Part shown: positions 53,808 to 61,514 of the stretch, in pieces | Layout: every line of letters begins with the position of its first letter | How positions within the stretch are numbered: the first letter of the stretch is position 1 | Assembly: GCA_014802325.1 (NCBI GenBank) | Contig: JAAVCK010000004.1 | Coordinates: forward strand, 1-64,000 | Direction: 5' to 3' | Source: Bacteroides sp. | GTDB lineage: Bacteria; Bacteroidota; Bacteroidia; Bacteroidales; Muribaculaceae | DNA length: 64,000 bases | Notes under the pieces: generated by a model | Databases searched by the model: none | What the model saw: only the letters and a program-made list of their open reading frames with translations | What the model was told of the DNA's origin: nothing | Position numbers and translations under genes: made by a program

Positions 53808-56800
53808 ATGAAAAAAACTCTGTTGACAGCATTTCTCGCTGCCGGAGCGCTCGCTTCCACTGCCGCCGCTCCGCAGGCCGAAGTGCTTGACCGCGGCGTG
53901 GTAGCCGTGAAGACCGCCGACGGTGTCTACGTATCGTGGCGTTCGCTCACCTCCGACGGTGATGCTACTTTCGACGTGTATCGCGACGGTGTGAAAGTTA
54001 ACTCCGAACCCATCTCCACCGTCACCTCATTCACCGATCCCGCAGGTACGGCCGGCGCAGTCTACGAGGTGCGTGCCAACGGTATCACCGGTCTCAATGC
54101 CACAGGTTCGGCTTCGGCTTGGGAACAAAATTATCTCAAAATTCACCTTAACCGTCCGGAAGGCGGCTCGGTAGGCGCCGATGGCGAAACACCCCACTCC
54201 TACACCTACGTGCCCGACGACTGCTCGGTAGGCGACGTTGACGGCGACGGCGTGTATGAACTTTTCGTCAAGTGGATGCCCTCCGATGCCAAAGACAGCG
54301 CATCAAAAGGCTTCACCGGTCCCACCATCATCGACTGCTACCGTCTCGACGGCACTCAGCTCTGGCGCATTGACCTGGGCCACAACATACGTTCGGGCAA
54401 CCACTACACTCAGTTTATGGTCTATGACTTCGACGGCGACGGTTGCGCCGAAATGATATGCAAGACCGCTCCCGGCACCAAGGACGGCAAGGGCAACTGG
54501 GTGCTCATGGATGGCGACAAGGAGACTGACGACTACCGCATGCACGTAGACAATCCTACCAAGATTTTCGGCCACGTGCGCGGCGGTGCTGAATATCTCA
54601 CCTGCTTCTCCGGCAAGACCGGCGAGGAACTCTCCACCATCGCCTACAAGCCAGGCTATGACTATGGCAAAGCCGTGTGGGGCGACGACTACTGCAACCG
54701 TGCCGACCGCTATCTGGGCGGTGTGGCTTATCTTGACGGCCAGCATCCTTCGGTCATCATGGCACGCGGCTATTACCGCGCAGCTTTTGTGTGGGCTGTG
54801 GATTTCCGTGACGGCAAGCTTCAGGAAGTATGGTTTCACGAGTCAAACAAGACCGGACAAGGTCTGTGGGGCGAAGGTGCTCACTCGCTCACTGTGGGCG
54901 ACGTTGACGGCGACGGTAAAGACGAGATCGTATACGGCGCCGCTGCTCTCGACCATGACGGCACACTCCTTTACCGCACCAATCCTCTGACCAACAATAA
55001 GGAAGGTCACGGCGACGCACTCCACCTCGCCAAGATGCTCCCCGACCGCGAGGGTCTGCAGGTATTCATGCCCCACGAAGACAAGGATGCCTCTTATCCC
55101 TACGACACCGAGATGCGCGACGCCCGCACCGGCGAAATCATATTCTTCAAGCCGCAGAGCGGTAATGATATAGGCCGCGGTATCGCAGCCAACGTATCTT
55201 CGGCATTCCCCGGCTATGAATATTGGGCTGCAAGCGACGCCAACGTCTACAGCTACGGCAAGGCTATCGCCTCTAACCGCCCGCCCATCAACTTCCGCGT
55301 GTACTGGGACGGTGACCTGCTCGACGAACTTCTCGATGGCACTTCCGTGTCAAAACCCGAATCTGACTTCTCGCGCATCAACACCGTGGTCGACTTCTCC
55401 ACCATTGTCCCTGTAGAGTCATGCAACGGCACCAAGGCCACTCCCAACCTTCAGGCAGACCTCTTCGGTGACTGGCGCGAGGAAATCATACTCCGCGACA
55501 AGAACACCCTGAGCGACCTCTACATCTTCACCACCACCATTCCCACGTCCTACAAGATACCCTGTCTGCTTCAGGACCATCACTACCGCATGGCTATCGC
55601 TTGGCAGAATACCGCCTACAATCAGCCGCCCCACCTGAGCTACTGCCTTGAGGACACCTACGCCACCAATGCCTCCATATTGCTGCGCGAGGGTACAGCT
55701 TCACAGCTCATCAATCTCGGCGACGCTATCGAACCCGTCACCGTGGCTCTCTACCGCGCCGATGCTCTCGTGTGCTCCGAGCTCCCCGAAGGACTGGAAT
55801 GGAAATACGACGCCGACACAAAGACCGGTACACTTTCAGGAACTCCCGCAGCTGCCGGCGACTACGCTGTGACTATCTCGTCGACCGGCGCTGCCTCTGA
55901 TAGCGAAAATGCCGTATTCACCGTAAAAATCAAGGTTGTAAAGACCGTAGAACTCACTCCTATGGTCTACTATTCCTGCGATGCTCCCGGACAGACCCTG
56001 CTCAATCAGCTCGGAGGTCACGCCACCCTCGCCGCCGGAACTGTGGAAACCGTTGAAGGCAAGAAAGGCAATGCCGTGCAGCTCAACGGCGGAGCATATT
56101 ACATCCAGGCTCCCGACGAGACTCTTACCTTCGGCGCCGACGACTTTACCGTAGAATTCTGGATGAAGAGCGCTGACGACGCTGCCTACATCGTGCATGC
56201 CGGTTCCCATACCAAAAACGATGCTACCGGCGCCACCGGCAACTGGGTAGGATTTGAATACAAAAACGCCGTGCTCTACTTCGCCATCGACGATGACAAG
56301 ACCAAGAGTCAGGCCTACGTGAAGGAAGCCGACAAGTGGATGGACAACGAGTGGCACCACGTAGCCGGTGTGCGCGACACATATGCTTCAAAGCTCTACC
56401 TCTATGTTGACGGTCAGCTCGTGGCTACAGGCGACGACGCCACAGGAGCCGTGGCTTGCGATAAAGAAAACTTCGTGATCGGCAACGCCAACGTCAACTT
56501 CGACAATCCCTTCGCCGGAACACTCGACGAGCTCTACGTATATCGCGGAGCGATGCCCGCCGAAAAGGTAGCCGAACGCTATGCCACCACCGGCACAGAC
56601 CTTGCATACTATCCCTTCGACGAAGTAGGCGCCACCACTCCTAATCTCGTATATGGCTCGGCCACCGCTACCGACGGCACTCCCACAGCAGTGGAAGGCG
56701 TGAAGGGCGGCGCTGCTCAGTTTGCCGACGGCGCTCACTACCTTCAGGAAGCCTACGATGCCATCCAGCTTGGCGAGAGCAGCTTTACTGTAGATGTTTG

Positions 56801-57431
56801 GATGAAGTCGACCGACGCCGACGCCTACATCTTCTTCAAAGGCAGCCACTCTAAGAACGACGACATGAAGACCACCGGCCACTGGATAGGTCTCGAACGC
56901 AAAAACGGCTACCTATGCTTCTCTATCGACGATGACTCGAAGAAATCCGACTGCAAGCTCGCCGATGCCGACTACGCGTTCAATGGCGCATGGCACCACG
57001 TGGCATGCGTGCGCGACTACGCCGAAAAGACTCTGGCTCTCTATATCGACGGCGCTGAAGTAGCCCGCACCACCAACGTAGGTACAGGCGCTATCGCCGA
57101 CAATAACGAGCCTTTCCGCATCGCCATCTCCGACGAAGCCTCTCGTCCTTACGAAGGAGCTCTCGACGAACTCACCATCCGCCCCGTGGCCCTCGCAGCC
57201 GACGACATCAAGGCAATCTATGACACATACGCTGCCGCAGGCATTGCCGAGACCGTGGTCACTCCCACTGCCAACCGCTGCATGCTTGTCGATGCTTTCA
57301 CCGGCCGCATCATAGCTTCGGCCAAGGGCGACAACGTAGCAGCCCTCATGGACTGCGCCGTGGCCGGTGTCTATGTAGTGATCATCGAGCGCACAGGCAG
57401 CTTCGAGACATACAAATATGTAAAGCACTGA
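53808..57431 (+). CDS. Secreted rhamnogalacturonan lyase (PL11) with two LamG-like domains
   Basis: A 1207-residue multi-domain enzyme. After a signal peptide, residues about 25-620 match PL11 rhamnogalacturonan endolyase (YesW-like eight-bladed propeller): VAVKTADGVYVSWR, CSVGDVDGDGVYELFVKW, MVYDFDGDGCAEMICKTAPGT and LTVGDVDGDGKDEIVYGAA, with D-x-D-G-D-G Ca2+ sites, and WREEIILRD. A putative Ig-like piece follows (SGTPAAAGDYAVTIS), then two concanavalin/LamG-like domains (about 715-920 and 925-1135) that repeat AVQLNGGAYYIQ/AAQFADGAHYLQ and EWHHVAGVRD/AWHHVACVRD. The last 60 residues resemble a sorting tail. It should cleave the RG-I backbone of pectin. Confidence 0.9.
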   Translation: MKKTLLTAFLAAGALASTAAAPQAEVLDRGVVAVKTADGVYVSWRSLTSDGDATFDVYRDGVKVNSEPISTVTSFTDPAGTAGAVYEVRANGITGLNATGSASAWEQNYLKIHLNRPEGGSVGADGETPHSYTYVPDDCSVGDVDGDGVYELFVKWMPSDAKDSASKGFTGPTIIDCYRLDGTQLWRIDLGHNIRSGNHYTQFMVYDFDGDGCAEMICKTAPGTKDGKGNWVLMDGDKETDDYRMHVDNPTKIFGHVRGGAEYLTCFSGKTGEELSTIAYKPGYDYGKAVWGDDYCNRADRYLGGVAYLDGQHPSVIMARGYYRAAFVWAVDFRDGKLQEVWFHESNKTGQGLWGEGAHSLTVGDVDGDGKDEIVYGAAALDHDGTLLYRTNPLTNNKEGHGDALHLAKMLPDREGLQVFMPHEDKDASYPYDTEMRDARTGEIIFFKPQSGNDIGRGIAANVSSAFPGYEYWAASDANVYSYGKAIASNRPPINFRVYWDGDLLDELLDGTSVSKPESDFSRINTVVDFSTIVPVESCNGTKATPNLQADLFGDWREEIILRDKNTLSDLYIFTTTIPTSYKIPCLLQDHHYRMAIAWQNTAYNQPPHLSYCLEDTYATNASILLREGTASQLINLGDAIEPVTVALYRADALVCSELPEGLEWKYDADTKTGTLSGTPAAAGDYAVTISSTGAASDSENAVFTVKIKVVKTVELTPMVYYSCDAPGQTLLNQLGGHATLAAGTVETVEGKKGNAVQLNGGAYYIQAPDETLTFGADDFTVEFWMKSADDAAYIVHAGSHTKNDATGATGNWVGFEYKNAVLYFAIDDDKTKSQAYVKEADKWMDNEWHHVAGVRDTYASKLYLYVDGQLVATGDDATGAVACDKENFVIGNANVNFDNPFAGTLDELYVYRGAMPAEKVAERYATTGTDLAYYPFDEVGATTPNLVYGSATATDGTPTAVEGVKGGAAQFADGAHYLQEAYDAIQLGESSFTVDVWMKSTDADAYIFFKGSHSKNDDMKTTGHWIGLERKNGYLCFSIDDDSKKSDCKLADADYAFNGAWHHVACVRDYAEKTLALYIDGAEVARTTNVGTGAIADNNEPFRIAISDEASRPYEGALDELTIRPVALAADDIKAIYDTYAAAGIAETVVTPTANRCMLVDAFTGRIIASAKGDNVAALMDCAVAGVYVVIIERTGSFETYKYVKH

Positions 57432-57550
57432 TTTCCCTTAAATATCTCTATTCCCGCCACCCTGCCACATCCGCGGGGTGGTTTTATTTAATTCTCATTT
57501 TTATCTGCAACCGTGGTTGAATCAACCGTGGTTGCAGTTGCTATTTTATA

Positions 57551-57580
57551 ATATTACGGAAGCTATGTTTCCGATTATAA
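57551..57580 (+). promoter_or_regulatory. Palindrome resembling the WYL operator, first copy
   Basis: ATATTA-CGGAA, six bases, then TTTCCGATTATAA. The right arm TTTCCGATTA matches TTTCTGATTA of the palindrome at 59887-59917. The centre (57565) lies 26 bases before the G of TTATTTTG (57591), the same distance as in the second copy. A further CGGAAAGCAT half occurs at 57595-57604. Confidence 0.5.
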
Positions 57581-57634
57581 CACTTATTTTGCACCGGAAA
57601 GCATCGGCGAATTGCTGATTCAATATATTTTACT

Positions 57635-57642
57635 TATATTTG
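57635..57642 (+). promoter_or_regulatory. -7 box (TATATTTG) before the folded RNA
   Basis: TATATTTG matches the consensus, 64 bases before the hairpin that begins at 57706. It would start a transcript through the RNA element and the small protein gene. Confidence 0.45.
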
Positions 57643-57705
57643 CCACTGCATTCAGCGAATATTCGATGAATCACGACATAGCAATTAGCTTTGACTAATT
57701 ACACG

Positions 57706-57835
57706 GCTTTAGTAAAATCTGGTAAATTTCACTTTTGAGTTCCGCGTAATAAGTCGAAAGATAGGTTGCACCCGTTCAGGGCGCCGACCGCTTTCCACTT
57801 ATTTGAACTCACGGTTTACCAGAGCCGACTAAAGC
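57706..57835 (+). ncRNA. Candidate structured RNA, rod-like hairpin of about 130 nt
   Basis: Nested complementary blocks lie in perfect order: GCTTTAGT (57706-57713) with ACTAAAGC (57828-57835); TCTGGTAAA (57718-57726) with TTTACCAGA (57815-57823); TGAGTTC (57736-57742) with GAACTCA (57805-57811); AATAAGT (57748-57754) with ACTTATT (57797-57803); GAAAG (57756-57760) with CTTTC (57791-57795); GGT with ACC; and CCC with GGG around a GTTCA apical loop. About 40 base pairs result, with internal loops between blocks. It follows a -7 box and precedes a terminator-like element. It has no frame. It may be a free RNA, a leader of the small protein gene, or a DNA structure. I recognise no known family. 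Confidence 0.55.
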
Positions 57836-57844
57836 AGATAAGCG

Positions 57845-57866
57845 TAAAGGGTGTCGCGCCTTTTTT
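57845..57866 (+). terminator. Terminator-like element after the structured RNA
   Basis: AAAGG and CCTTT enclose eight bases and run into six T. The stem is short; an alternative pairing GTCGC/GCGAC (57853-57874) competes. Confidence 0.4.
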
Positions 57867-57919
57867 CATGCGACCGCAGTGCCGAAATGCGTCAACGGAG
57901 GTGCAAAAAGAGAATTTAA

Positions 57920-58153
57920 ATGATTAATTATCTTTTAAAAGCTAAACGAGATTTAAGTGGTGGGGTAGTTCGTCAGGAGGACAAGAATAAAATCACCCGT
58001 ATCCCAAAGGGCTATACGATTCAAGTACCATCCGCCCGCACAGGTTCACCCGATCCAAAAGATGTGGAAAGAGTACTTATAGCATTGGGATTCGGTCCTT
58101 CAGTAGCATATAGCGCAAAATGTTCCGGAAACTGGGATATAACTAAACTATAG
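57920..58153 (+). CDS. Small protein of unknown function
   Basis: A 77-residue basic protein (MINYLLKAKRDLSGGVVRQE...) starting 85 bases after the structured RNA, near a GGAGGT sequence (57898-57903) that is further from the ATG than a normal ribosome site. The middle part is beta-like (TRIPKGYTIQVPS). It resembles short accessory proteins of Bacteroidales, which are often beside mobile or toxin loci, but I cannot name a family. The next gene starts 8 bases downstream, so the two are co-transcribed. Confidence 0.6.
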   Translation: MINYLLKAKRDLSGGVVRQEDKNKITRIPKGYTIQVPSARTGSPDPKDVERVLIALGFGPSVAYSAKCSGNWDITKL

Positions 58154-58161
58154 TAACGCCG

Positions 58162-59046
58162 ATGGATAAGAATAGCTACGGATTTTGCAATAATGAAGTA
58201 ATATCCACCAAAATCACGCATCTTATCGCCAACAGTCTTCTCAGTGAGCAGCAACTTCGGAAAATTATCGGCAGATATAGCGATATGCGCGAAAACTTCA
58301 ATAAATATCCCGCGGATTTTGCAAAGGACGAATCCGAGCAATGGAAATTCAGTAAGGGACTTGAGCCTTTTGCACCCGAGGGGCGCGGATGCTATAGTGA
58401 TACCACAGCTGTACCCATATCAATCTCTCACCCCGACTTCGTAGACCTGACCACCCGAAGTGAAAAACGCGGAGCAATCGGTCTTGATTTTCCCACATGG
58501 TTTTATAAATCCCCCGGAGCTCCATTCATAATGATAGTGGCCCAGGATCCGCTCAGAAGTGCCAAATGGTATGGCGAGTGTAATGATGCGGTTGTATCAT
58601 CTCCATTCGGGTTACAGGACGCACATCATCGCGAGAATGGCAATGGCGGGAAACGTATGTGGCTTCTCGTTCAGAAATTACTGGAAAGAGGTTATAACGT
58701 ATATCTTACCGATTGCAGGAAATTCTTTGTATACAATCATGCGGAATCCGATAAATACACCACCTCGGGAAAAATGGAGATATACCGCAATGTCCTTATG
58801 GAAGAAATCGAGATCATCAATCCTGAGCTGATAGTTACGCTCGGACATCGTGCCGATAATACGTGCAGGAGTTTATTAGGCGATGATTACAGATTATCAG
58901 GTTACATTCCTCACTTATGCGGAACTGCCACACATAAGATATATGATTATTTTAAGATAATTAAAGATACCAATATACATGAGTTGGCAGTATTATATAC
59001 TGACCTCATAGAATCCATAATTCATAACAACCATGGCAAAAAGTGA
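58162..59046 (+). CDS. Uracil-DNA-glycosylase-superfamily-like protein
   Basis: A 294-residue soluble protein. Three positions match the UDG fold: IMIVAQDPLRS (about residues 121-131, in the place of the GxDPY-type water-activating loop), PELIVTLGHRADNTCRSLLG (about 222-241, the P-x-x-I-V-x-L-G strand-helix), and IPHLCGTATHKIYDYF (about 250-264, in the place of the HPS-type DNA intercalation loop). No Fe-S cysteine set is seen. It is either a DNA glycosylase acting on a modified or deaminated base or a non-catalytic relative. Its end overlaps the next gene by 14 bases. The superfamily call is moderate. Confidence 0.6.
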   Translation: MDKNSYGFCNNEVISTKITHLIANSLLSEQQLRKIIGRYSDMRENFNKYPADFAKDESEQWKFSKGLEPFAPEGRGCYSDTTAVPISISHPDFVDLTTRSEKRGAIGLDFPTWFYKSPGAPFIMIVAQDPLRSAKWYGECNDAVVSSPFGLQDAHHRENGNGGKRMWLLVQKLLERGYNVYLTDCRKFFVYNHAESDKYTTSGKMEIYRNVLMEEIEIINPELIVTLGHRADNTCRSLLGDDYRLSGYIPHLCGTATHKIYDYFKIIKDTNIHELAVLYTDLIESIIHNNHGKK

Positions 59047-59269
59047 TTTTAAATGCAGCTTATGCAAAAAAGTGATATCAAGTGGAATTCTTGATTTCTT
59101 TAATGTGACATCTCCCCACAAATACAGCTGCCCCAAGTGTGGTACTATCTGTGGTAAACACATCAACCACCGTCATCTCGCTCTCGGCCTGCTCAGTCCT
59201 AAATGTGAGAAATGCGGCAGCAAAGTTTTGGAATACAAATTTGAAAATAACCGTTGGATTCAGTGCTAA
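59033..59269 (+). CDS. Small zinc-ribbon protein
   Basis: A 78-residue protein with CSLCKK (residues 7-10), CPKCGTIC (about 34-41) and CEKCGS (about 60-63), plus His-rich HINHRH, enough ligands for one or two zinc ribbons. The overlap of 14 bases with the UDG-like gene points to coupled translation. Such proteins bind nucleic acid or a partner protein; no further role can be read. Confidence 0.65.
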   Translation: MAKSDFKCSLCKKVISSGILDFFNVTSPHKYSCPKCGTICGKHINHRHLALGLLSPKCEKCGSKVLEYKFENNRWIQC

Positions 59270-59290
59270 TCCTAATAAAATCGACTCTCA

Positions 59291-59731
59291 ATGTCAAAGG
59301 AATTTACAAGCAAGAAAGCTCTGCTTAAATATGCCGAGTCATTAGAAACCGCTCTCGAGAATATTAAAGATGATATGAGTTACTTCGCAGCTGCAGTGGC
59401 CGAGTTTGAAGGCCGCGTCAAGACCGGCCGTCGAGGTAAAAGCATTAGATACTCTGATAAGTCAAACAGAGAACTTTATAATCAATGTGTCGAATTAAAG
59501 TCGGACGTGCAAGGTGACATCCTGACACTTACAGGTCTTGATCCGGAAAATAAAAGTATTCCCGGATATGAGGTACATTTCCGTGAGTATTGTGAAAAAC
59601 TTGAGCAACTTGAACCATATTCACTTCAGAGCAGCCCTTCTGAAGTTGCAGGCTCATGGTTCAAGAAAATATTATGGGGCATAGTTTATGTATTAATATT
59701 CTTCTTTTTACTCGCGAAATGCGTTTTTTAA
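59291..59731 (+). CDS. Tail-anchored membrane protein of unknown function
   Basis: A 146-residue protein, mostly helical and charged (ALLKYAESLETALENIKDDM), with one C-terminal hydrophobic helix (WGIVYVLIFFFLLAKCVF, about residues 129-146) that would anchor it in the inner membrane with the N-terminal part in the cytoplasm. It lies 21 bases after the zinc-ribbon gene and is the last gene of this half of the island; a hairpin follows. I recognise no family. Confidence 0.65.
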   Translation: MSKEFTSKKALLKYAESLETALENIKDDMSYFAAAVAEFEGRVKTGRRGKSIRYSDKSNRELYNQCVELKSDVQGDILTLTGLDPENKSIPGYEVHFREYCEKLEQLEPYSLQSSPSEVAGSWFKKILWGIVYVLIFFFLLAKCVF

Positions 59732-59790
59732 GGACGCTTTATAGCGATATGTGATACATATCGGTCGCCGAACGGCGATGTCTTCTGCCC

Positions 59791-59823
59791 AACCCCGCAC
59801 CTCGCAAAGTTCTGTGCGGGGTT
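59791..59823 (+). terminator. Hairpin closing the first half of the island
   Basis: AACCCCGCAC (59791-59800) pairs with GTGCGGGGTT (59814-59823). A second small stem TCGCCG/CGGCGA lies at 59765-59778. The U-tract is weak. Confidence 0.55.
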
Positions 59824-59886
59824 ACATCTTTGAGTTAATATATTTCGTCACTGCATTCAATATCACATTCCCTAAGCTAATTTTTA

Positions 59887-59917
59887 CTTTAATCGGAAAG
59901 CATATTTCTGATTAAAG
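59887..59917 (+). promoter_or_regulatory. 31-bp near-perfect palindrome, likely operator of the WYL regulator
   Basis: CTTTAATCGGAAA (59887-59899), GCATA, TTTCTGATTAAAG (59905-59917); the arms differ at one position. It sits 3 bases before the -7 box TATCTTTG (59921-59928) of the WYL gene, so a bound dimer would block RNA polymerase. A related palindrome is at 57551-57580. Confidence 0.7.
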
Positions 59918-59920
59918 TAA

Positions 59921-59928
59921 TATCTTTG
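59921..59928 (+). promoter_or_regulatory. -7 box (TATCTTTG) of the WYL operon
   Basis: TATCTTTG 24 bases before the ATG at 59952, directly behind the palindrome. Confidence 0.65.
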
Positions 59929-59951
59929 CGTCGTAATTAAAGCACAACTTT

Positions 59952-60887
59952 ATGGTCGACATTCTTCTGAAACGCTATATATGGCTGATTGACACTCTGC
60001 GAAAACGTGGTGAGATGACTTATGATGAGATTGCATCTGCCTGGAGTCACTCATCAGTAAATGATAATGGCTCGGAGCTGTCGAAGCGCACTTTCTATAA
60101 CCATTGTCAAGCCATCGCCCGGCATTTCGGTATCGATATTGAATGTCGTCGTGGCCGTGGGCTGAATCTTTACAGGATTTCTAATCCTGAATCCATCGAG
60201 GAAAATTCGTTGACGAAATGGGTATTGGATAGTTTCTCGCTCGGTGAACTGCTGCTCGGCAATACTGATATCGCTGATAAAATACTGCTTGAAGATATAC
60301 CCTCGGGGCGCGAATGGCTTGAGCCGATAATACAAGCTCTTAAGCAAAATCTCAAAATAGCGATTACCTACAAGAATTTCACCGGCGTTCGTTTCTCGGG
60401 CAAAATATCTCCACTTTGCGTAAAGCTATTCAAGCGGCGATGGTATGTGCTGGCATCGGTCAACTATGCCGGGCTGCGCATCTTCGCTCTCGATCGTGTA
60501 AATGATCTGCAACTGACCGGCGAGAAATTCACCTACCCGGATGATTTCGTGCCTGCCGACTATTTCCATGACGTATTCGGCATCGTAGCAGGAGTTGACA
60601 ATAAGGTTGAAACAATAGTCATCCGCACTTACGCCGAGCTGCCTGGCTACCTCCGGTCGCTACCCATGCATCACAGCCAGCAGGAACTATCCACCAATGA
60701 GAATTATACCGACTTTTCGATACGCCTGAAGCCCACATTTGATTTCATTCAGGAATTACTTTTACACCGCGACCAGCTCGAAGTATTGTCACCGCTTTCT
60801 CTCCGCGAAGAAATAGCCGAAATTATATCCAAAATGAAAAACCACTATGAAGATTCTTACACCGCGAAACAACAAGGATTACTATGA
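59952..60887 (+). CDS. WYL-domain transcriptional regulator
   Basis: A 311-residue regulator. Residues about 1-75 form an N-terminal winged HTH (RYIWLIDTLRKRGEMTYDEIASAW and RTFYNHCQAIARHFGIDIE). Residues about 120-200 match the WYL domain (ITYKNFTGVRFSGKISPLCVKLFKRRWYVLASV), a Sm-like fold that binds ligands or nucleic acid, followed by a WCX-like C-terminal extension. WYL proteins of the BrxR/CapW kind repress phage-defence operons by binding palindromes. The palindrome in its own promoter suggests autorepression. The next gene starts 41 bases before its end. Confidence 0.85.
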   Translation: MVDILLKRYIWLIDTLRKRGEMTYDEIASAWSHSSVNDNGSELSKRTFYNHCQAIARHFGIDIECRRGRGLNLYRISNPESIEENSLTKWVLDSFSLGELLLGNTDIADKILLEDIPSGREWLEPIIQALKQNLKIAITYKNFTGVRFSGKISPLCVKLFKRRWYVLASVNYAGLRIFALDRVNDLQLTGEKFTYPDDFVPADYFHDVFGIVAGVDNKVETIVIRTYAELPGYLRSLPMHHSQQELSTNENYTDFSIRLKPTFDFIQELLLHRDQLEVLSPLSLREEIAEIISKMKNHYEDSYTAKQQGLL

Positions 60888-61506
60888 CTATCTTTCAGGC
60901 ATCTACGGAGTCGATGAAAAAGTTGTGTTTGACCGACGGAATTTTACGATTCTGTCGCGACTGACCTCGCCCCTCTTTTTTTATGAAAGAACTGAAAAGG
61001 ATTCTCCCAAGAGAGAAGTACCATCATGGATGAGGAAAGATAAAAAGATTCCCGAATACGAGGGTACTATATATCACTGCCTGCTTGAAGTAGGTATGAG
61101 ATGGTATTTATTTGATGTAGAGCGTTATCTTGACGATAAATGCGAGGTATGCATCGACTGGAAAATCGACAGGATTATTGATATTTCAAAGACTCAGAGA
61201 GTGGGGACATCCCCTATATCATTTTTCAATTCCTATCGCAGTTATGGACGCTGGTATTACCGTCGATATAAATTTCATGAAAACGAAATACCCAAGATTG
61301 AGGCAGATGTAAACGACACTGTCTCCAATCCTATATTGACAGGCACTGCAATACCATCGCTGATTCCGGCCGAAGATATCTATAATCATATATCTGCTTA
61401 CATATCGTCTCTTAATGATATTGAGATTTCAGATACACGCTCTGACGAAGAAAAAGCAGAGTCAGCAGGATTTGATAGAAAAACATCTTTCCGTAACATT
61501 AAATAA
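60847..61506 (+). CDS. Hypothetical protein coupled to the WYL regulator
   Basis: A 219-residue protein without signal peptide that overlaps the WYL gene by 41 bases, so it depends on its translation. N-terminal MKILTPRNNKDYYDYLSGIYGVDEKVVFDRR, then a beta-rich core with FFYERTEK and IYHCLLEVGMRWYLFDVERYL, and an aromatic stretch RSYGRWYYRRYKF. I recognise no family. Its tight link to the WYL and hydrolase genes indicates a joint function. Confidence 0.65.
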   Translation: MKILTPRNNKDYYDYLSGIYGVDEKVVFDRRNFTILSRLTSPLFFYERTEKDSPKREVPSWMRKDKKIPEYEGTIYHCLLEVGMRWYLFDVERYLDDKCEVCIDWKIDRIIDISKTQRVGTSPISFFNSYRSYGRWYYRRYKFHENEIPKIEADVNDTVSNPILTGTAIPSLIPAEDIYNHISAYISSLNDIEISDTRSDEEKAESAGFDRKTSFRNIK

Positions 61507-61514
61507 TTACACCT

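Larger units (their letters stand above)
57432..57919. other. 488-base gap: operator-like palindrome, promoter, folded RNA, terminator
   Basis: The longest gene-free stretch next to the island. It contains, in order, a WYL-operator-like palindrome (57551-57580), a -7 box (57635-57642), a 130-base rod-like hairpin (57706-57835) and an AAAGG...CCTTTTTT terminator-like element (57845-57866). The elements are listed separately. Confidence 0.6.

Noticed and set aside
57640-57650. GCCACTG near the island, as in the cobalamin riboswitch
   Set aside because: The rest of the cobalamin riboswitch core (the conserved receptor and B12 box surroundings) is absent, and the genes downstream have no link to cobalamin.
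57706-57835. 6S RNA, SRP RNA or tmRNA as identity of the folded RNA
   Set aside because: I see no domain IV GGAAG/GCAG set of SRP RNA, no tRNA-like ends of tmRNA, and no large central bubble as in 6S RNA. I left it unnamed.
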